Shown here piece by piece: positions 19,416 through 28,982 of a stretch of DNA of 64,000 nucleotides (position 1 is the first letter of the stretch; every line of letters starts with the position of its first letter). Source of the stretch: Actinomyces viscosus (lineage in GTDB: Bacteria; Actinomycetota; Actinomycetes; Actinomycetales; Actinomycetaceae); contig NZ_LR134477.1 in assembly GCF_900637975.1 (NCBI RefSeq), positions 558,001 to 622,000 on the forward strand. Direction: 5' to 3'. A program made the position numbers and the translations under genes. The notes under the pieces were generated by a model. It ran no database searches, was not told the origin of the DNA, and saw only the letters and a list, made by a program, of their open reading frames with translations.

Positions 19416-20744
19416 ATGGTGAGCGCCAACTCGACCTCCCCGAGCAACGAGACCTTCCATCCTGAGCCGCCGACCGAGGAGAACGGTCATGTCCACGGCA
19501 GCCGCGGCAGCCACGAGAGCCACGGCGTCCCCGGCGGACACTCCCACTCCGGTCCGCTCGACCTGGACGCGGGCGAGGTCCGCCGGGTGAGGATCGTGCT
19601 CGGCGTCATCGTCGGGGCCCTGGTGCTGGCCACCGTCGTCGGGCTGTTCGTGCTGTGGCCGGGCAAGAGCTCACTGATCGGCTCGCGCTCCTTCACCGCC
19701 GAGGGCGGCTCGGTGGGCCGGGCCACCATCACCTCCGTGGACCTGTCGAGCTGCCAGAGCGCCGTGAGCGCCCTGACGGAGGTCAACGGCGTCAAGCAGG
19801 AGGACTTCGCCAAGGGGCACGTGTGCGCCCGCATCACTCAGGGAGAGGGCAAGGGCCTGGTCATGCCGGTCCAGCTGGTGGGAGAGCCCCGCAAGCTCGC
19901 CCACGCCGGGGACCGCCTCGTCGTCCTCTACTCGCCCCAGGCGATCCTGTCCGGGTCCCCCTACTCCTTCATCGACTACCAGCGCCAGCTCCCGGTCGGC
20001 GCCCTGACGATCGTCTACCTCGTGCTCGTCGTCGCCGTGGCCGGACGCAAGGGCGTCCTGAGCGTCCTGGGCCTGCTGGTGGCCACCGGCGTGCTCGCCT
20101 TCTTCATGATCCCGGCGCTCTTGTCCGGCTCCCACCCGCTGGCCGTGACGCTGGTCGGGTCGATGGCGATGATGCTCGCGGCCGTCTACGTCGCCCACGG
20201 CATATCCATCCGCACCACGACGGCCCTGCTGGGCACGGTGGCCGGCATCGTGCTCACCGTGCTGCTCGCCCTGTGGGGGACCGACGCCGCCCACCTGACC
20301 GGCGACGTCGACGAGACCGCCCGGCTGCTGGCCTCCCGCACGAGCATCGACCTGCAGACGCTGCTGACCTGCGGCATGGTCATCGCCGGACTCGGTGTCC
20401 TCAACGACGTCACCATCACCCAGGCCTCCTCGGTGTGGGAGCTGCACGCCGCCAACCCGCTGCTGTCGCGCACGCGCCTGTTCACCGGCGGGATGAGGAT
20501 CGGCAGGGACCACATCGCCTCAACCGTCTACACCCTGGCCTTCGCCTACGCCGGCACCGCGCTGCCACTCATCCTGGCCGCGGCCCTCATGGACCGGGCG
20601 GTGCTGGACACCATGCTCTCGGGCGAGATCGCCGAGGAGATTGTGCGCACCCTCATCTCATCCATCGGTCTGGTCCTGGCGATCCCGGCGACGACGGCGA
20701 TCGCGGCGGCCCTGTGCCGCGTCACCCCGGTCCTCGACGACTAA
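19416..20744 (+). CDS. YibE/F family multi-pass membrane protein
   Basis: 442 aa. A His/Gly/Ser-rich cytoplasmic N-terminus of about 55 residues (NGHVHGSRGSHESHG) is followed by a membrane helix at about 60-85. An extracellular beta-rich part (to about residue 190) contains the YibE/F signature LVVLYSPQAILSG and YSFIDYQRQLP, and then come seven or so hydrophobic helices. The family has no firm biochemical role. The His-rich N-terminus beside the zinc cluster is suggestive but not evidence of metal transport. Single gene; convergent with dusB. Confidence 0.88.
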   Translation: MVSANSTSPSNETFHPEPPTEENGHVHGSRGSHESHGVPGGHSHSGPLDLDAGEVRRVRIVLGVIVGALVLATVVGLFVLWPGKSSLIGSRSFTAEGGSVGRATITSVDLSSCQSAVSALTEVNGVKQEDFAKGHVCARITQGEGKGLVMPVQLVGEPRKLAHAGDRLVVLYSPQAILSGSPYSFIDYQRQLPVGALTIVYLVLVVAVAGRKGVLSVLGLLVATGVLAFFMIPALLSGSHPLAVTLVGSMAMMLAAVYVAHGISIRTTTALLGTVAGIVLTVLLALWGTDAAHLTGDVDETARLLASRTSIDLQTLLTCGMVIAGLGVLNDVTITQASSVWELHAANPLLSRTRLFTGGMRIGRDHIASTVYTLAFAYAGTALPLILAAALMDRAVLDTMLSGEIAEEIVRTLISSIGLVLAIPATTAIAAALCRVTPVLDD

Positions 20745-20755
20745 CCCGAGGGGCG

Positions 20756-20780
20756 CGGGGGCGGCCCGGCTCAGCCCCCG
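20756..20780. terminator. hairpin between convergent yibE/F and dusB
   Basis: CGGGGGC (20756-20762) and GCCCCCG (20774-20780) form a 7-bp GC stem over the end of dusB, 12 bp after the YibE/F stop. No T-run. Confidence 0.45.
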
Positions 20781-22069
20781 GAGACGTCGGACTCAGCCTG
20801 GCTGAGCATCTCACGGTGGGCATCGTCCAGGACAGGGGAGTCCAGCCAGCCGTCGGGCAGGCGCGGGGTCTTGGGGCTGCCCGCCCGGCCCCGGGGACCC
20901 TCGACGATGTCACCGGGGTAGTCGACCACCTCCGGCAGGCGCGAGCGCATCCGCTCCAGGCCGGCGTCGAGCTCGGCTAGGGTCCTGATCCCCATGAGGT
21001 CGGCACGCGCGGCACCACCGACCGGGTAGCCCTTGAGGTACCAGCCCACGTGCTTGCGCAGATCGCGCACGCCCCGGTCCTCACCCATCTCCTGGGCCAG
21101 CATGCGCCCGTGGCGGCGGATCACCCCGATGACGGCGTCCAGGTCCGGGCGGGTGCGCGCCCGCGAACCGTGCATGGCCGCCACGATGTCGGCGAACAGC
21201 CAGGGGCGGCCCTGACAGCCACGGCCCACGACGACACCGTCGCAACCGGTGGCCTCCATCATGCGCACCGCGTCATCGCCCAGCCAGATGTCTCCGTTGC
21301 CGAGCACCGGAAGCCCGGTGGCCTCCTTGAGCCGGGCGATCTCCTCCCACCGGGCCTGCCCCGAGTAGTGCTGGCGCGCGCTGCGGGCGTGCAGCGCCAC
21401 GGCCGCGATCCCGGCATTCTCAGCGGCCCGGGCGGCGTCGAGGAAGGTCTCGTGCTCCTCGTCGACGCCCAGGCGCATCTTCATGGTCACCGGCACCTCC
21501 CGCACCCGCCCGGCACGGCGGCAGGCCGCCTCGCTCGCATGAACCGCCTCGGTGAGGATGGCCGCCAGCAGGTCCCGCTTCCACGGCAGCGCCGCCCCGC
21601 CGCCCTTGCGCGTCACCTTGGGCACCGGGCAGCCGAAGTTGAGGTCGATGTGGTCGGCGAGGTCCTCCTCGACCAGGATCCGCACGGCGGCGCCCACCGT
21701 GGCCGGGTCGACCCCGTAGAGCTGGATGGAGCGCACCCGCTCGGAAGGGTCGGTGCGCACCATCGCCAGGGTCCGCTCGTTGCGCTCCACCAGCGCCCGG
21801 GTGGTGACCATCTCGGTGACGTACAGACCCGCCGGGGCCAGCAGCCCGCCGCTCGGCGTCGTGACCGGGCCGGGGGAGGCGGGCGTCAGCGGCTCGGGCA
21901 GGGCGGCCTCGGCCGTCTCCCGGCACAGCCTGCGGAAGGAGGCGTTGGTGACCCCGGCCATGGGGGCGAGCTCGACCGGGGTGGCCACCTCCAGCGGGCC
22001 GATGCGCAGGGGGGCGGGGAAGCGGCCGGATGCGTCGGTGCCGCCGGTGCGGGGGAAGGTCTCGCTCAT
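20771..22069 (-). CDS. dusB: tRNA-dihydrouridine synthase (DusB type)
   Basis: FMN enzyme that reduces uridines in the tRNA D-loop. 432 aa from ATG 22069 (GTG 22075 possible). The motif VELAPMAGVTNASFRRLC lies near the start, LNFGCPVPKVTRKGGGAAL carries the catalytic Cys in the NxGCP context, and GCDGVVVGRGCQGRPWLF binds the FMN phosphate. About 80 residues longer than E. coli DusB because of an insertion near residues 60-85 (PLTPASPGPVTTPSGG) and a C-terminal tail. The open frame continues upstream to 22660, but that part is antisense to fabG and is rejected. Confidence 0.94.
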   Translation of the reverse strand: MSETFPRTGGTDASGRFPAPLRIGPLEVATPVELAPMAGVTNASFRRLCRETAEAALPEPLTPASPGPVTTPSGGLLAPAGLYVTEMVTTRALVERNERTLAMVRTDPSERVRSIQLYGVDPATVGAAVRILVEEDLADHIDLNFGCPVPKVTRKGGGAALPWKRDLLAAILTEAVHASEAACRRAGRVREVPVTMKMRLGVDEEHETFLDAARAAENAGIAAVALHARSARQHYSGQARWEEIARLKEATGLPVLGNGDIWLGDDAVRMMEATGCDGVVVGRGCQGRPWLFADIVAAMHGSRARTRPDLDAVIGVIRRHGRMLAQEMGEDRGVRDLRKHVGWYLKGYPVGGAARADLMGIRTLAELDAGLERMRSRLPEVVDYPGDIVEGPRGRAGSPKTPRLPDGWLDSPVLDDAHREMLSQAESDVSGG

Positions 22070-22250
22070 CGTCACCCTGACATGCTGACACACGGCAGGC
22101 GCAGGGACCTCGACCCGCCCACCGGTGCGACCCCGGAGAGGGCCTGGCACAGATAGCCTGTGAAGCAAATAACACGGTTGGATCGAGATCGGCACGTGAC
22201 GAATTACTGATGATGAATGCTCTCGCGCGTTACCTTGTGTGCTTGTGCTG

Positions 22251-22979
22251 ATGAACGAAGAGACCGAGCCGTCGATATCACGTTCCGTCGTCGTGACCGG
22301 AGCCTCCCGAGGGATCGGGGAGGCGGTCGTGAAGGCGTTTCTCGCACAGGGCGACCGGGTGGCGGGCATCTCCCGCTCCGGTGAGGCCCCCGACGGCGCC
22401 CTGGCCCTGGCCGCCGACGTCACCGATCCCGACGCCCTGGCCCAGGTGCTCTCCGCCGCCACCGAGGCGCACGGCCCCATCGAGGTCCTCGTGGCCTCGG
22501 CCGGCATCAACCGGGAGTCCCTGGCCGCCCGTACCTCCTCCCAGATGTGGGACGAGGTCATCTCCGCGGACCTGACGGGCACCTTCAACACCGTGCGAGC
22601 CGTCACCCCCGCCATGATGCGGGCGCGCAGGGGCCGCATCGTCCTGGTCTCCTCGGCCATCGCCGCCCGCGGAGGCGTGGGCCTGTCCGCCTACGGCGCC
22701 GCCAAGGGCGGGGTGGAGGGACTGACCCGGTCCCTGGCCCGAGAGCTCGCGCCGCGCGGCATCACCGTCAACGCCGTGGCCCCCGGATTCGTCAGAACCG
22801 CGATGACCGCCTCACTGCCCGACCACATCCGCACCGCCTACCTCGAGCAGATTCCCCTGGGACGCTTCGCCGACGTCGCCGACGTCGCCGGCCCCGTCCT
22901 GTTCCTGGCCTCCCCGGCGGCCTCCTACGTCACCGGTGCGATCCTCGGTGTCGACGGCGGCATGGGCATGGGGCGGTAA
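22251..22979 (+). CDS. fabG: 3-oxoacyl-ACP reductase (FabG)
   Basis: NADPH-dependent beta-ketoacyl-ACP reductase of the type II fatty acid cycle, 242 aa from ATG 22251 (GTG 22239 also possible; neither has a good SD). The Rossmann motif TGASRGIGEA lies near residue 17, NAG is replaced by SAG in VLVASAGINRE, and the catalytic triad is VLVSSA..SAYGAAKGG (Ser, Tyr, Lys). The C-terminal VTGAILGVDGGMGMG is typical. 21 bp before an InhA/FabI-like gene, so it is likely an operon like mycobacterial fabG1-inhA. Confidence 0.92.
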   Translation: MNEETEPSISRSVVVTGASRGIGEAVVKAFLAQGDRVAGISRSGEAPDGALALAADVTDPDALAQVLSAATEAHGPIEVLVASAGINRESLAARTSSQMWDEVISADLTGTFNTVRAVTPAMMRARRGRIVLVSSAIAARGGVGLSAYGAAKGGVEGLTRSLARELAPRGITVNAVAPGFVRTAMTASLPDHIRTAYLEQIPLGRFADVADVAGPVLFLASPAASYVTGAILGVDGGMGMGR

Positions 22980-23000
22980 CAGGCGTGGAACGATAGGGGC

Positions 23001-23819
23001 ATGAACCCTCCTACGGGCCTGCCCACGGGTCTGCTCAGTGACCGCACGGTGCTTGTCACCGGTGTCCTGAGGCCCAGCTCGATCGCCAGCGCCATCGCCG
23101 AGGTCGCCCTCCGGCAGGGTGCCCGCGTCCTGCTGACCGGCCACCCCCGGACCCTGGCGGTCACCGGCTCAGTGGCCAGCGCTCTTGGACTGCCCGATCC
23201 GGTGACGCCCCTGGACGTGGCCGACGCCGACTCCCTGTCCGCCCTGGCGCCCACCTTGAGGGATCTGGGCGTGACCCGCCTGGACGGCCTGGTCCACTCC
23301 ATCGCCCGCGCCGACGTCGACCTGCTGGGGAGCGTCCTTCCGCCCGAGGGCGCCGGGCCGGTGGCGCGAGCGGGCCGAGCGCGCGATCTTGAACGGGCCT
23401 TCATCGTCTCGGCGGCCTCCCTGCCCGCGCTCGTCGACGCCGTCTCACCGATGCTGGGGCGGGGCAGCAGCATCGTGACCCTGACCTTCGACAGTGCTCG
23501 CGTCTGGCCCGGCTACGGCTGGATGGGCCCCCTCAAGGCCGCCCTGGAGGCCGCCGTGCGCGCGCTCGCCGTCGAGCTGGGGGAGCGGGGCGTGCGGGTC
23601 AACGCCATCTCCTCCGGTCCCCTGAGCACCACCGCGGCCGGCGCCATCCCCGACTTCGAGACGCTCAGCCGGCGCTGGGGGGCCGCCGCCCCGCTGGGCT
23701 GGGACACCGCAGACGCCACCGCGGTGGCCCGCAGCACCGTCGCCCTGCTCTCCTCCTGGTTGCCCGCCACCACCGGGCAGGTCATCCACGTCGACGGCGG
23801 GGCCCGCGTCGTCGGCTGA
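23001..23819 (+). CDS. fabI: enoyl-ACP reductase (FabI/InhA family)
   Basis: 272-aa NADH-dependent enoyl reductase, the last reduction of the fatty acid elongation cycle. It starts LLSDRTVLVTGVLRPSSIAS, matching InhA/FabI, and has the split Tyr-x6-Lys active site GYGWMGPLKAALEAAVRALA. The conserved SSGPLSTTAA and TGQVIHVDGGARVVG complete the family pattern. Known FabI/InhA proteins are targets of triclosan and isoniazid adducts; susceptibility here is not inferable. Probably co-transcribed with fabG. Confidence 0.93.
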   Translation: MNPPTGLPTGLLSDRTVLVTGVLRPSSIASAIAEVALRQGARVLLTGHPRTLAVTGSVASALGLPDPVTPLDVADADSLSALAPTLRDLGVTRLDGLVHSIARADVDLLGSVLPPEGAGPVARAGRARDLERAFIVSAASLPALVDAVSPMLGRGSSIVTLTFDSARVWPGYGWMGPLKAALEAAVRALAVELGERGVRVNAISSGPLSTTAAGAIPDFETLSRRWGAAAPLGWDTADATAVARSTVALLSSWLPATTGQVIHVDGGARVVG

Positions 23820-23912
23820 TCGATCGGAGCCGGCGGAGAAGGCCGTGCCAGAACCGCGCCAGAACCGTGCTGGAGCCGTGTCGGGGTCGTCGCGGTGCCG
23901 TAGGGTAGAGGC

Positions 23913-24428
23913 GTGACAACGGATCCCATGCGTCGGCTCGTGCTCGTCCGCCACTCCAAGGCCTCGCACGACGCCGTCTCCGACCTGGAACGCCCCCTGA
24001 CCTCCAAGGGCGCCGCCCTCGCCGGTCTGCTGGCCAAGGAGCTGCGCAAGCGCCTGGAGACCACGGACCTGCTCCTGGTCTCTCCGGCCGCCCGCGCCCG
24101 CGAGACCGCCCGCCCCCTGCGCGACCGCCTCGAGCCCACCGACACCCTGGTGCGCGAGGAGATCTACAACCTGGGACCCAACGGCATCCTGCGGGTCCTG
24201 GCCGAGGAGGGGGGCGAGGCGAGCACGGTGGTCGTCGTCGGCCACGAGCCCACGATCTCCGTGCTGGCCCACATCCTCCACGACACCGACGACGACCTGG
24301 CCTCCCAGATCTCCTTCGGTGTGCCCACGGCCACCGCCGTCATCATCGACGTCCCCGGCAGGTGGGCGGATCTGGAACCCAAGAGCGCCCGTATCCGCGA
24401 GATCTTCACCGCTCGTAAGCGCGACTGA
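23913..24428 (+). CDS. SixA-type histidine phosphatase
   Basis: 171 aa, GTG start. Histidine phosphatase superfamily: LVLVRHSKASHD (RHG-equivalent RHS) near residue 9 and the second His in VVVGHEPTISVLA near residue 110. SixA dephosphorylates phosphohistidine in phosphorelay or PTS proteins in E. coli; many actinobacterial homologues have unknown substrates. A PTS permease is encoded at 35.3 kb, so a PTS link is possible but only inference. Convergent with serB. Confidence 0.87.
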   Translation: MTTDPMRRLVLVRHSKASHDAVSDLERPLTSKGAALAGLLAKELRKRLETTDLLLVSPAARARETARPLRDRLEPTDTLVREEIYNLGPNGILRVLAEEGGEASTVVVVGHEPTISVLAHILHDTDDDLASQISFGVPTATAVIIDVPGRWADLEPKSARIREIFTARKRD

Positions 24429-24446
24429 GCCCGACGCCCGGTCAGG

Positions 24447-24463
24447 CCCTGACGAGACGTCAG
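24447..24463. terminator. weak hairpin between sixA-like gene and serB
   Basis: CCTGACG-AGA-CGTCAGG, a 7-bp perfect stem with a 3-nt loop spanning the 31-bp convergent gap and the serB stop codon. Confidence 0.4.
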
Positions 24464-25161
24464 GCCCCGATCAGCTGCAGGACGGCCCGCAGGTCACGCA
24501 CGTGGACGGCGGCGTCGGCCTGCTCGACGACGACCGGCTTGGCGCAGAACGCGACGCCCAGCCCCGCGGCCGCCAGCATCCCCAGGTCGTTGGCCCCGTC
24601 CCCGACGGCGATGGTGCGCTCCATGGGCACACCGTCCTGCTCAGCCCACCGGTGCAGGCAACGGACCTTCTCCTGACGGTCCACGATCCGCCCCAGCACT
24701 CGGCCGGTGAGCGCGCCGCCGTCCACCTCCAGGCGGTTGGCCGCCACGTGGTCGATACCCAGTCGCTCGGCCAGGGGCACCACGACCTCCTCGAAGCCGC
24801 CCGAGACGACCCCCACCCGGCAACCACCCGCGTGCAGCGCCTCAATGAGCTCGGCCGCCCCGACAGTGGGACGCACCTCGGCGAGAACGTCCGCGAAGAC
24901 GCTCTGGGGGACCCCGGCCAGCGTCGCCACCCGCTCGCGCAGCGAGGCGGCGAAGTCCAGCTCCCCGCGCATCGCCCGGGCCGTGACCTCGGCGACCTGC
25001 TCACGTGTCCCGGCACGCTCGGCGATGAGCTCGATGACCTCCTGCTCGATGAGGGTGGAGTCCACGTCCATGACCAGCAGGCCGGGTCCCTCGGTGACCA
25101 GGGGACCGTCGGTCAGTACGCCGCTGACTGAACCCGCGAGGGCGGGGGAGGTACTACTCAT
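24460..25161 (-). CDS. serB: phosphoserine phosphatase
   Basis: HAD-family enzyme that performs the last step of serine biosynthesis. 233 aa with nucleophile motif MDVDSTLIEQEVIELIA near residue 30, motif II VGVVSGGFEEV, and GDGANDLGMLAAAG near 190. The short N-terminus lacks the ACT domain found in longer SerB proteins. ATG at 25161, preceded by a GC-rich spacer to glgC. Confidence 0.95.
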   Translation of the reverse strand: MSSTSPALAGSVSGVLTDGPLVTEGPGLLVMDVDSTLIEQEVIELIAERAGTREQVAEVTARAMRGELDFAASLRERVATLAGVPQSVFADVLAEVRPTVGAAELIEALHAGGCRVGVVSGGFEEVVVPLAERLGIDHVAANRLEVDGGALTGRVLGRIVDRQEKVRCLHRWAEQDGVPMERTIAVGDGANDLGMLAAAGLGVAFCAKPVVVEQADAAVHVRDLRAVLQLIGA

Positions 25162-25266
25162 GGCGTCATGCTAGCCGCGCACGCGACTGCGCCGTCGCCC
25201 GGAGGAACCGGACGACGGCGTATCAGCCGGGGAAGGCTGGAGAAGTGGCGAGGGCGGCAGCCCCGG

Positions 25267-26511
25267 TCAGCGGGTGACGAGCTGGCCCTTGGCCACCACC
25301 GTGATGCCGGACTCGGTCACGGTGAAGCCCCGCTCACGGTCGTGCTCGGGATCGATACCCACCATGGCTCCCTCCTCGACCCGGACGTACTTGTCCAGGA
25401 TCGCGCGGTTGACCACGGTGTTGCGGCCGACCTCCGCGCCGTCCATGAGGACGGACTCGCGCACCGAGGACCAGGAGTTGACGCGCACGCCGGGGGACAG
25501 GACCGAGGAGATCACCTCACCGCCGGAGACGATGACGCCCGGCGAGACGATCGAGTCGACCGCGTGACCCAGGCGCTCGTGGTGGCCGTAGACGAACTTG
25601 GCCGGCGGCATGGCCGCCTGGTAGCCGGCGAACAGCGGCCAGCGGTCGTTGTACAGGTTGAACACGGGCGTCACCGAGATGAGGTCCTGGTGCGCGTCGA
25701 AGAAGGCGTCCACGGTGCCCACGTCGCGCCAGTAGTCGCGGTCGCGCTCGGAGGAGCCGGGAACGTCGTTGTCCTTGAAGTCGTAGACGCCGGCGGCGCC
25801 CTGGTTCACGAACCAGGGCACGATGCTGCCGCCCATGTCGTGCTTGGAGGACTCGTCGGCCGCGTCCACCGTGACGGCCTCCAGGAGCGCGTCGGCGTTC
25901 ATGATGTAGTTGCCCATCGAGGCCAGGACCTCGTCAGGGGAGTCCGGCAGACCGGGGGTCTCCTTGGGCTTCTCGACGAAGGCCTTGATCTTGCCCCGGT
26001 CGGCGGGGTCGGTCTCGATGATGCCGAACTGGTCGGCCAGGGACCGGGGCTGGCGGATGCCCGCCACGGTGCAGGGCAGCCCGGAGGCGATGTGGTGGTC
26101 CAGCATCTGGGAGAAGTCCATGCGGTAGATGTTGTCCGCACCGGTGATGACCACGTAGTCGGGCCGCTCGTCGTCGAGCAGGTTGAGGGACTGGTAGATC
26201 GCGTCGGCGCTTCCCAGGAACCAGTGCTTGCCCACGCGCTGCTGGGCCGGCACCGGGGCGATGTAGTTGCCCAGCATGTCGGACATGCGCCACGTCTTGG
26301 AGATGTGACGGTCCAGCGAGTGGGACTTGTACTGGGTGAGCACCACGACCTTGAGGAAGCCGGAGTTGATCATGTTGGACAGCGAGAAGTCGATGAGCCG
26401 ATAGATGCCACCGAAGGGGACGGCGGGCTTCGCGCGGTCGACGGTCAAGGGCATGAGACGCTTGCCCTCGCCACCGGCGAGGACGATTGCGAGAACGCGA
26501 GGTTGAGCCAT
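25267..26511 (-). CDS. glgC: glucose-1-phosphate adenylyltransferase
   Basis: Makes ADP-glucose for glycogen. 414 aa from ATG 26511 (GTG 26520 also open). The N-terminal nucleotidyltransferase motif is [17 protein letters not shown], followed by [15 protein letters not shown], and the substrate site [11 protein letters not shown]. The C-terminal left-handed beta-helix carries the hexapeptide-like repeats [16 protein letters not shown] (allosteric control by glycolytic intermediates in the family). Divergent from the glycogen synthase gene across 278 bp, a standard actinobacterial arrangement. Confidence 0.97.
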   Translation of the reverse strand: MAQPRVLAIVLAGGEGKRLMPLTVDRAKPAVPFGGIYRLIDFSLSNMINSGFLKVVVLTQYKSHSLDRHISKTWRMSDMLGNYIAPVPAQQRVGKHWFLGSADAIYQSLNLLDDERPDYVVITGADNIYRMDFSQMLDHHIASGLPCTVAGIRQPRSLADQFGIIETDPADRGKIKAFVEKPKETPGLPDSPDEVLASMGNYIMNADALLEAVTVDAADESSKHDMGGSIVPWFVNQGAAGVYDFKDNDVPGSSERDRDYWRDVGTVDAFFDAHQDLISVTPVFNLYNDRWPLFAGYQAAMPPAKFVYGHHERLGHAVDSIVSPGVIVSGGEVISSVLSPGVRVNSWSSVRESVLMDGAEVGRNTVVNRAILDKYVRVEEGAMVGIDPEHDRERGFTVTESGITVVAKGQLVTR

Positions 26512-26644
26512 GTGGCCCACCTTACGTTGCTTGAGAGACTTATGGGGCCAAACAGATCACAATTTGAGTCGATCCTGAAACAGCACGGACCTTCGATCTA
26601 GATCCGCCTCCGCGCGGGCCCCCGAGAGGGCCGCACGAGGGGGT

Positions 26645-26730
26645 CGGTGGAAACCACCGGCGTCGAAAGGTCCCGCTCGCAGGCGTGTGCGTATACCGTC
26701 GGATGTGGCGCCCGCCCCACTGCGGGCGCC
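26645..26730. promoter_or_regulatory. glgC-glgA divergent regulatory region
   Basis: CGGTGG-AAA-CCACCG (26645-26659) and GGCGCCCGC-CCCACT-GCGGGCGCC (26707-26730, 9-bp perfect stem) flank a TATACC (-10-like, 26692-26697). The second hairpin would lie in the glgA 5' leader. No -35 is clear. Confidence 0.4.
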
Positions 26731-26789
26731 CGTCCTGCGCCGAGGAAGGCGCGGTCAGTCCATCCAGCAGACAGAGGAGAGGCACACCC

Positions 26790-28019
26790 ATGAGGGTCGA
26801 CCTGCTGACCAAGGAGTACCCGCCCTTCATCTACGGCGGCGCCGGAGTCCACGTCAACGAGCTGGCCAAGGTCCTGCGCCCCCTGGCCGACGTCCGCGTC
26901 CACGCCTTCGGCGGCCCCCGCGAGCCCGGCACGGAGGGCGCCGACGACGGCGTCATCGGCTACCCCGAGATCGCCGAGCTCGACGGCGCCAACGCCGCCC
27001 TGCGCACCTTCGGCGTCGACCTGGAGATGGCCCAGGGCACCGAGGGGACCGACCTCGTCCACTCCCACACCTGGTACGCCAACCTCGCCGGTCACCTGTC
27101 CGGCCTGCTCCACGGCGTCCCCCACGTCATCAGCGCCCACTCTCTGGAGCCCCTGCGCCCCTGGAAGGCCGAGCAGCTCGGCGGCGGCTACGCCCTGTCC
27201 TCCTGGGCGGAGAAGACGGCCTACGAGGCCGCCTCCGGCATCATCGCCGTCTCCAACGGCATGCGTGACGACATCCTGCGCTCCTACCCGGCCATCGACC
27301 CCGAGCGCGTCAAGGTCGTCCACAACGGCATCGACCTTCAGGCCTGGAAGCACCCCGAGGGCGAGGAGGCCGACGCCGCGGCCGCCGCCACCCTGGAGCG
27401 GCTCGGCATCGACCCCGACCGCCCCACCGTCGTGTTCGTCGGCCGCATCACCCGCCAGAAGGGCCTGCCCCACCTGCTGCGCGCCTGCGAGCAGCTGCCC
27501 GCCGACGTCCAGGTCATCCTGTGCGCCGGGGCCCCCGACACCCCCGAGATCAAGGCCGAGGTCGAGGTCCTCGTGGCCCGCCTGCGTGAGAAGCGCACCG
27601 GCGTGGTCTGGATCGAGGAGATGCTGCCGCGCCCCGAGCTCATCGCCGTGCTGGCCGCCTCCGACGTCTTCGTGTGCCCCTCGGTGTACGAGCCCCTGGG
27701 CATCGTCAACCTTGAGGCGATGGCCGTGGGCCTGCCGGTCGTCGGCTCGGCCACCGGCGGCATCCCCGACGTCATCGTCGACGGCGAGACCGGGCTCCTG
27801 GTCCCCATCGAGCAGGTCCAGGACGGCACCGGAACCCCCATCGACCCGGCCCGCTTCGAGGCCGACCTGGCCGAGCGCCTGACCACCCTGGTCACCGACG
27901 CCGATGCCGCCAAGGCCATGGGGGAGGCCGCCCGACGCCGCGTCGAGGAGCACTTCGCCTGGGAGGCCATCGCCCAGCGCACCATGGACGTCTACAACTG
28001 GGTGCTGTCCCAGGGCTGA
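26790..28019 (+). CDS. glgA: glycogen synthase, actinobacterial GT4 type (GlgA/GlgM)
   Basis: 409 aa; ATG at 26790 with AGGAGAGG upstream. The open frame to 26685 has no support. It starts MRVDLLTKEYPPFIYGGAGVH and carries the GT4 nucleotide-sugar site CPSVYEPLGIVNLEAMA near residue 298 (E-x7-E). This is the Corynebacterium-type family; its mycobacterial member (GlgM) uses ADP-glucose to make maltose-1-phosphate for the GlgE route, so either glycogen elongation or maltose-1-phosphate synthesis is possible. Paired with glgC. Confidence 0.93.
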   Translation: MRVDLLTKEYPPFIYGGAGVHVNELAKVLRPLADVRVHAFGGPREPGTEGADDGVIGYPEIAELDGANAALRTFGVDLEMAQGTEGTDLVHSHTWYANLAGHLSGLLHGVPHVISAHSLEPLRPWKAEQLGGGYALSSWAEKTAYEAASGIIAVSNGMRDDILRSYPAIDPERVKVVHNGIDLQAWKHPEGEEADAAAAATLERLGIDPDRPTVVFVGRITRQKGLPHLLRACEQLPADVQVILCAGAPDTPEIKAEVEVLVARLREKRTGVVWIEEMLPRPELIAVLAASDVFVCPSVYEPLGIVNLEAMAVGLPVVGSATGGIPDVIVDGETGLLVPIEQVQDGTGTPIDPARFEADLAERLTTLVTDADAAKAMGEAARRRVEEHFAWEAIAQRTMDVYNWVLSQG

Positions 28020-28038
28020 GCAGCCACAGGGTAGCCAC

Positions 28039-28071
28039 TGGGCCCGGTCATGCAGGTCATGACCGGGCCCA
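28039..28071. terminator. strong bidirectional terminator after glgA
   Basis: Perfect 14-bp stem TGGGCCCGGTCATG (28039-28052) / CATGACCGGGCCCA (28058-28071) with a 5-nt loop. It begins 20 bp after the glgA stop and includes the last codons of the convergent gene. Confidence 0.75.
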
Positions 28072-28812
28072 CCACTCGGTGGCGGCCGCGGCGCCATGGC
28101 GGGCCACCGCCAGCAGCGGACGCAGCACGCTCTCGCGCCGCTGCGCCTGAAGAGCCGTCGTGGCCGCGCCGTCGTCGTCCAGGGCCAGCTCGCAGATCCC
28201 CGCCAGCCGCAAGGAGCGCTCCAACAGCTCCCGGTTACGGTTCTCCATCCAGGGCGGGACGAGGCGCGGGTCCACCACGGCCGTGAGCAGGTCGTTGAGG
28301 GCGTCGGCCATCTCCGGGCGCTCACGGGCCAGGTCGAGCTCGATGAGCGCATCGATGGCCTCCTCGGTGGCGGCGTGCACCTGCCTGCGGGCGTGCGCCG
28401 CGTCGAGCGGCGGCAGCGGGCCGGTCAGCGGTTCGGCGCGCCAGGTCACGGAGGTGCCGGAGTCCTCGGGCACCAGCAGGACCCGGCCGGGCCCGCCCTC
28501 GACGACGACGCCCTCCTCGACGTCGGGCAGGATGCCCCAGGTGCCGGTGCCTGCGGTGGGGGAGGGCAGGACCGCCGTCACCCGGGTGAGTGGGCGGGCA
28601 CCGGCGATCCACCGCTCCAGTCCGACGCGCTCTGGACCGTCACTGCCATTGCCGCCGTCGCCACCGCTGTCACAGTCCGACGCGCCGGTGATGACGCTGC
28701 CGATGACGTCGTGGACGCCGTCGGGCCCCTGGACCAGCGACAGGCCGTGGGAGGAGGGCACCGGTGTCCACAGGGCCAGCACGACGCTGACGGGCAGGTT
28801 GAGGGGATCCAT
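28057..28812 (-). CDS. conserved hypothetical protein
   Basis: 251 aa from ATG 28812. Not recognised by function. The N-terminus (MDPLNLPVSVVLALWTPVPSSHGLSLVQGPDGVHDV) looks like a folded alpha/beta region, and the C-terminal half is helical, rich in Ala, Leu, Arg and Glu, with two Trp/His-poor helices. No signal peptide or membrane helix is seen. It is divergent from an ABC ATPase across 170 bp. Codon use matches neighbours, so it is probably a real actinobacterial gene. Confidence 0.7.
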   Translation of the reverse strand: MDPLNLPVSVVLALWTPVPSSHGLSLVQGPDGVHDVIGSVITGASDCDSGGDGGNGSDGPERVGLERWIAGARPLTRVTAVLPSPTAGTGTWGILPDVEEGVVVEGGPGRVLLVPEDSGTSVTWRAEPLTGPLPPLDAAHARRQVHAATEEAIDALIELDLARERPEMADALNDLLTAVVDPRLVPPWMENRNRELLERSLRLAGICELALDDDGAATTALQAQRRESVLRPLLAVARHGAAAATEWWARS

Positions 28813-28982
28813 GGGGATCCACCATAGTGAAGGGCGGGGCCACCACGAATCGGGCGGCTGGCCGGTATGGGGAGCAGACACTGTCCGGTGCCTGCTCGAT
28901 CGGCACCGGATCGCGGCCCGGCTCCCGTCCCGGCGCCCCGTACCTGCCCGGTGTGATCTCGGTGGCACGATAGGATCGACTC

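Noticed and set aside
22070..22660. Upstream extension of the dusB frame
   Set aside because: Would run antisense through fabG; the DusB family begins near 22069 and the extra part has no family match.
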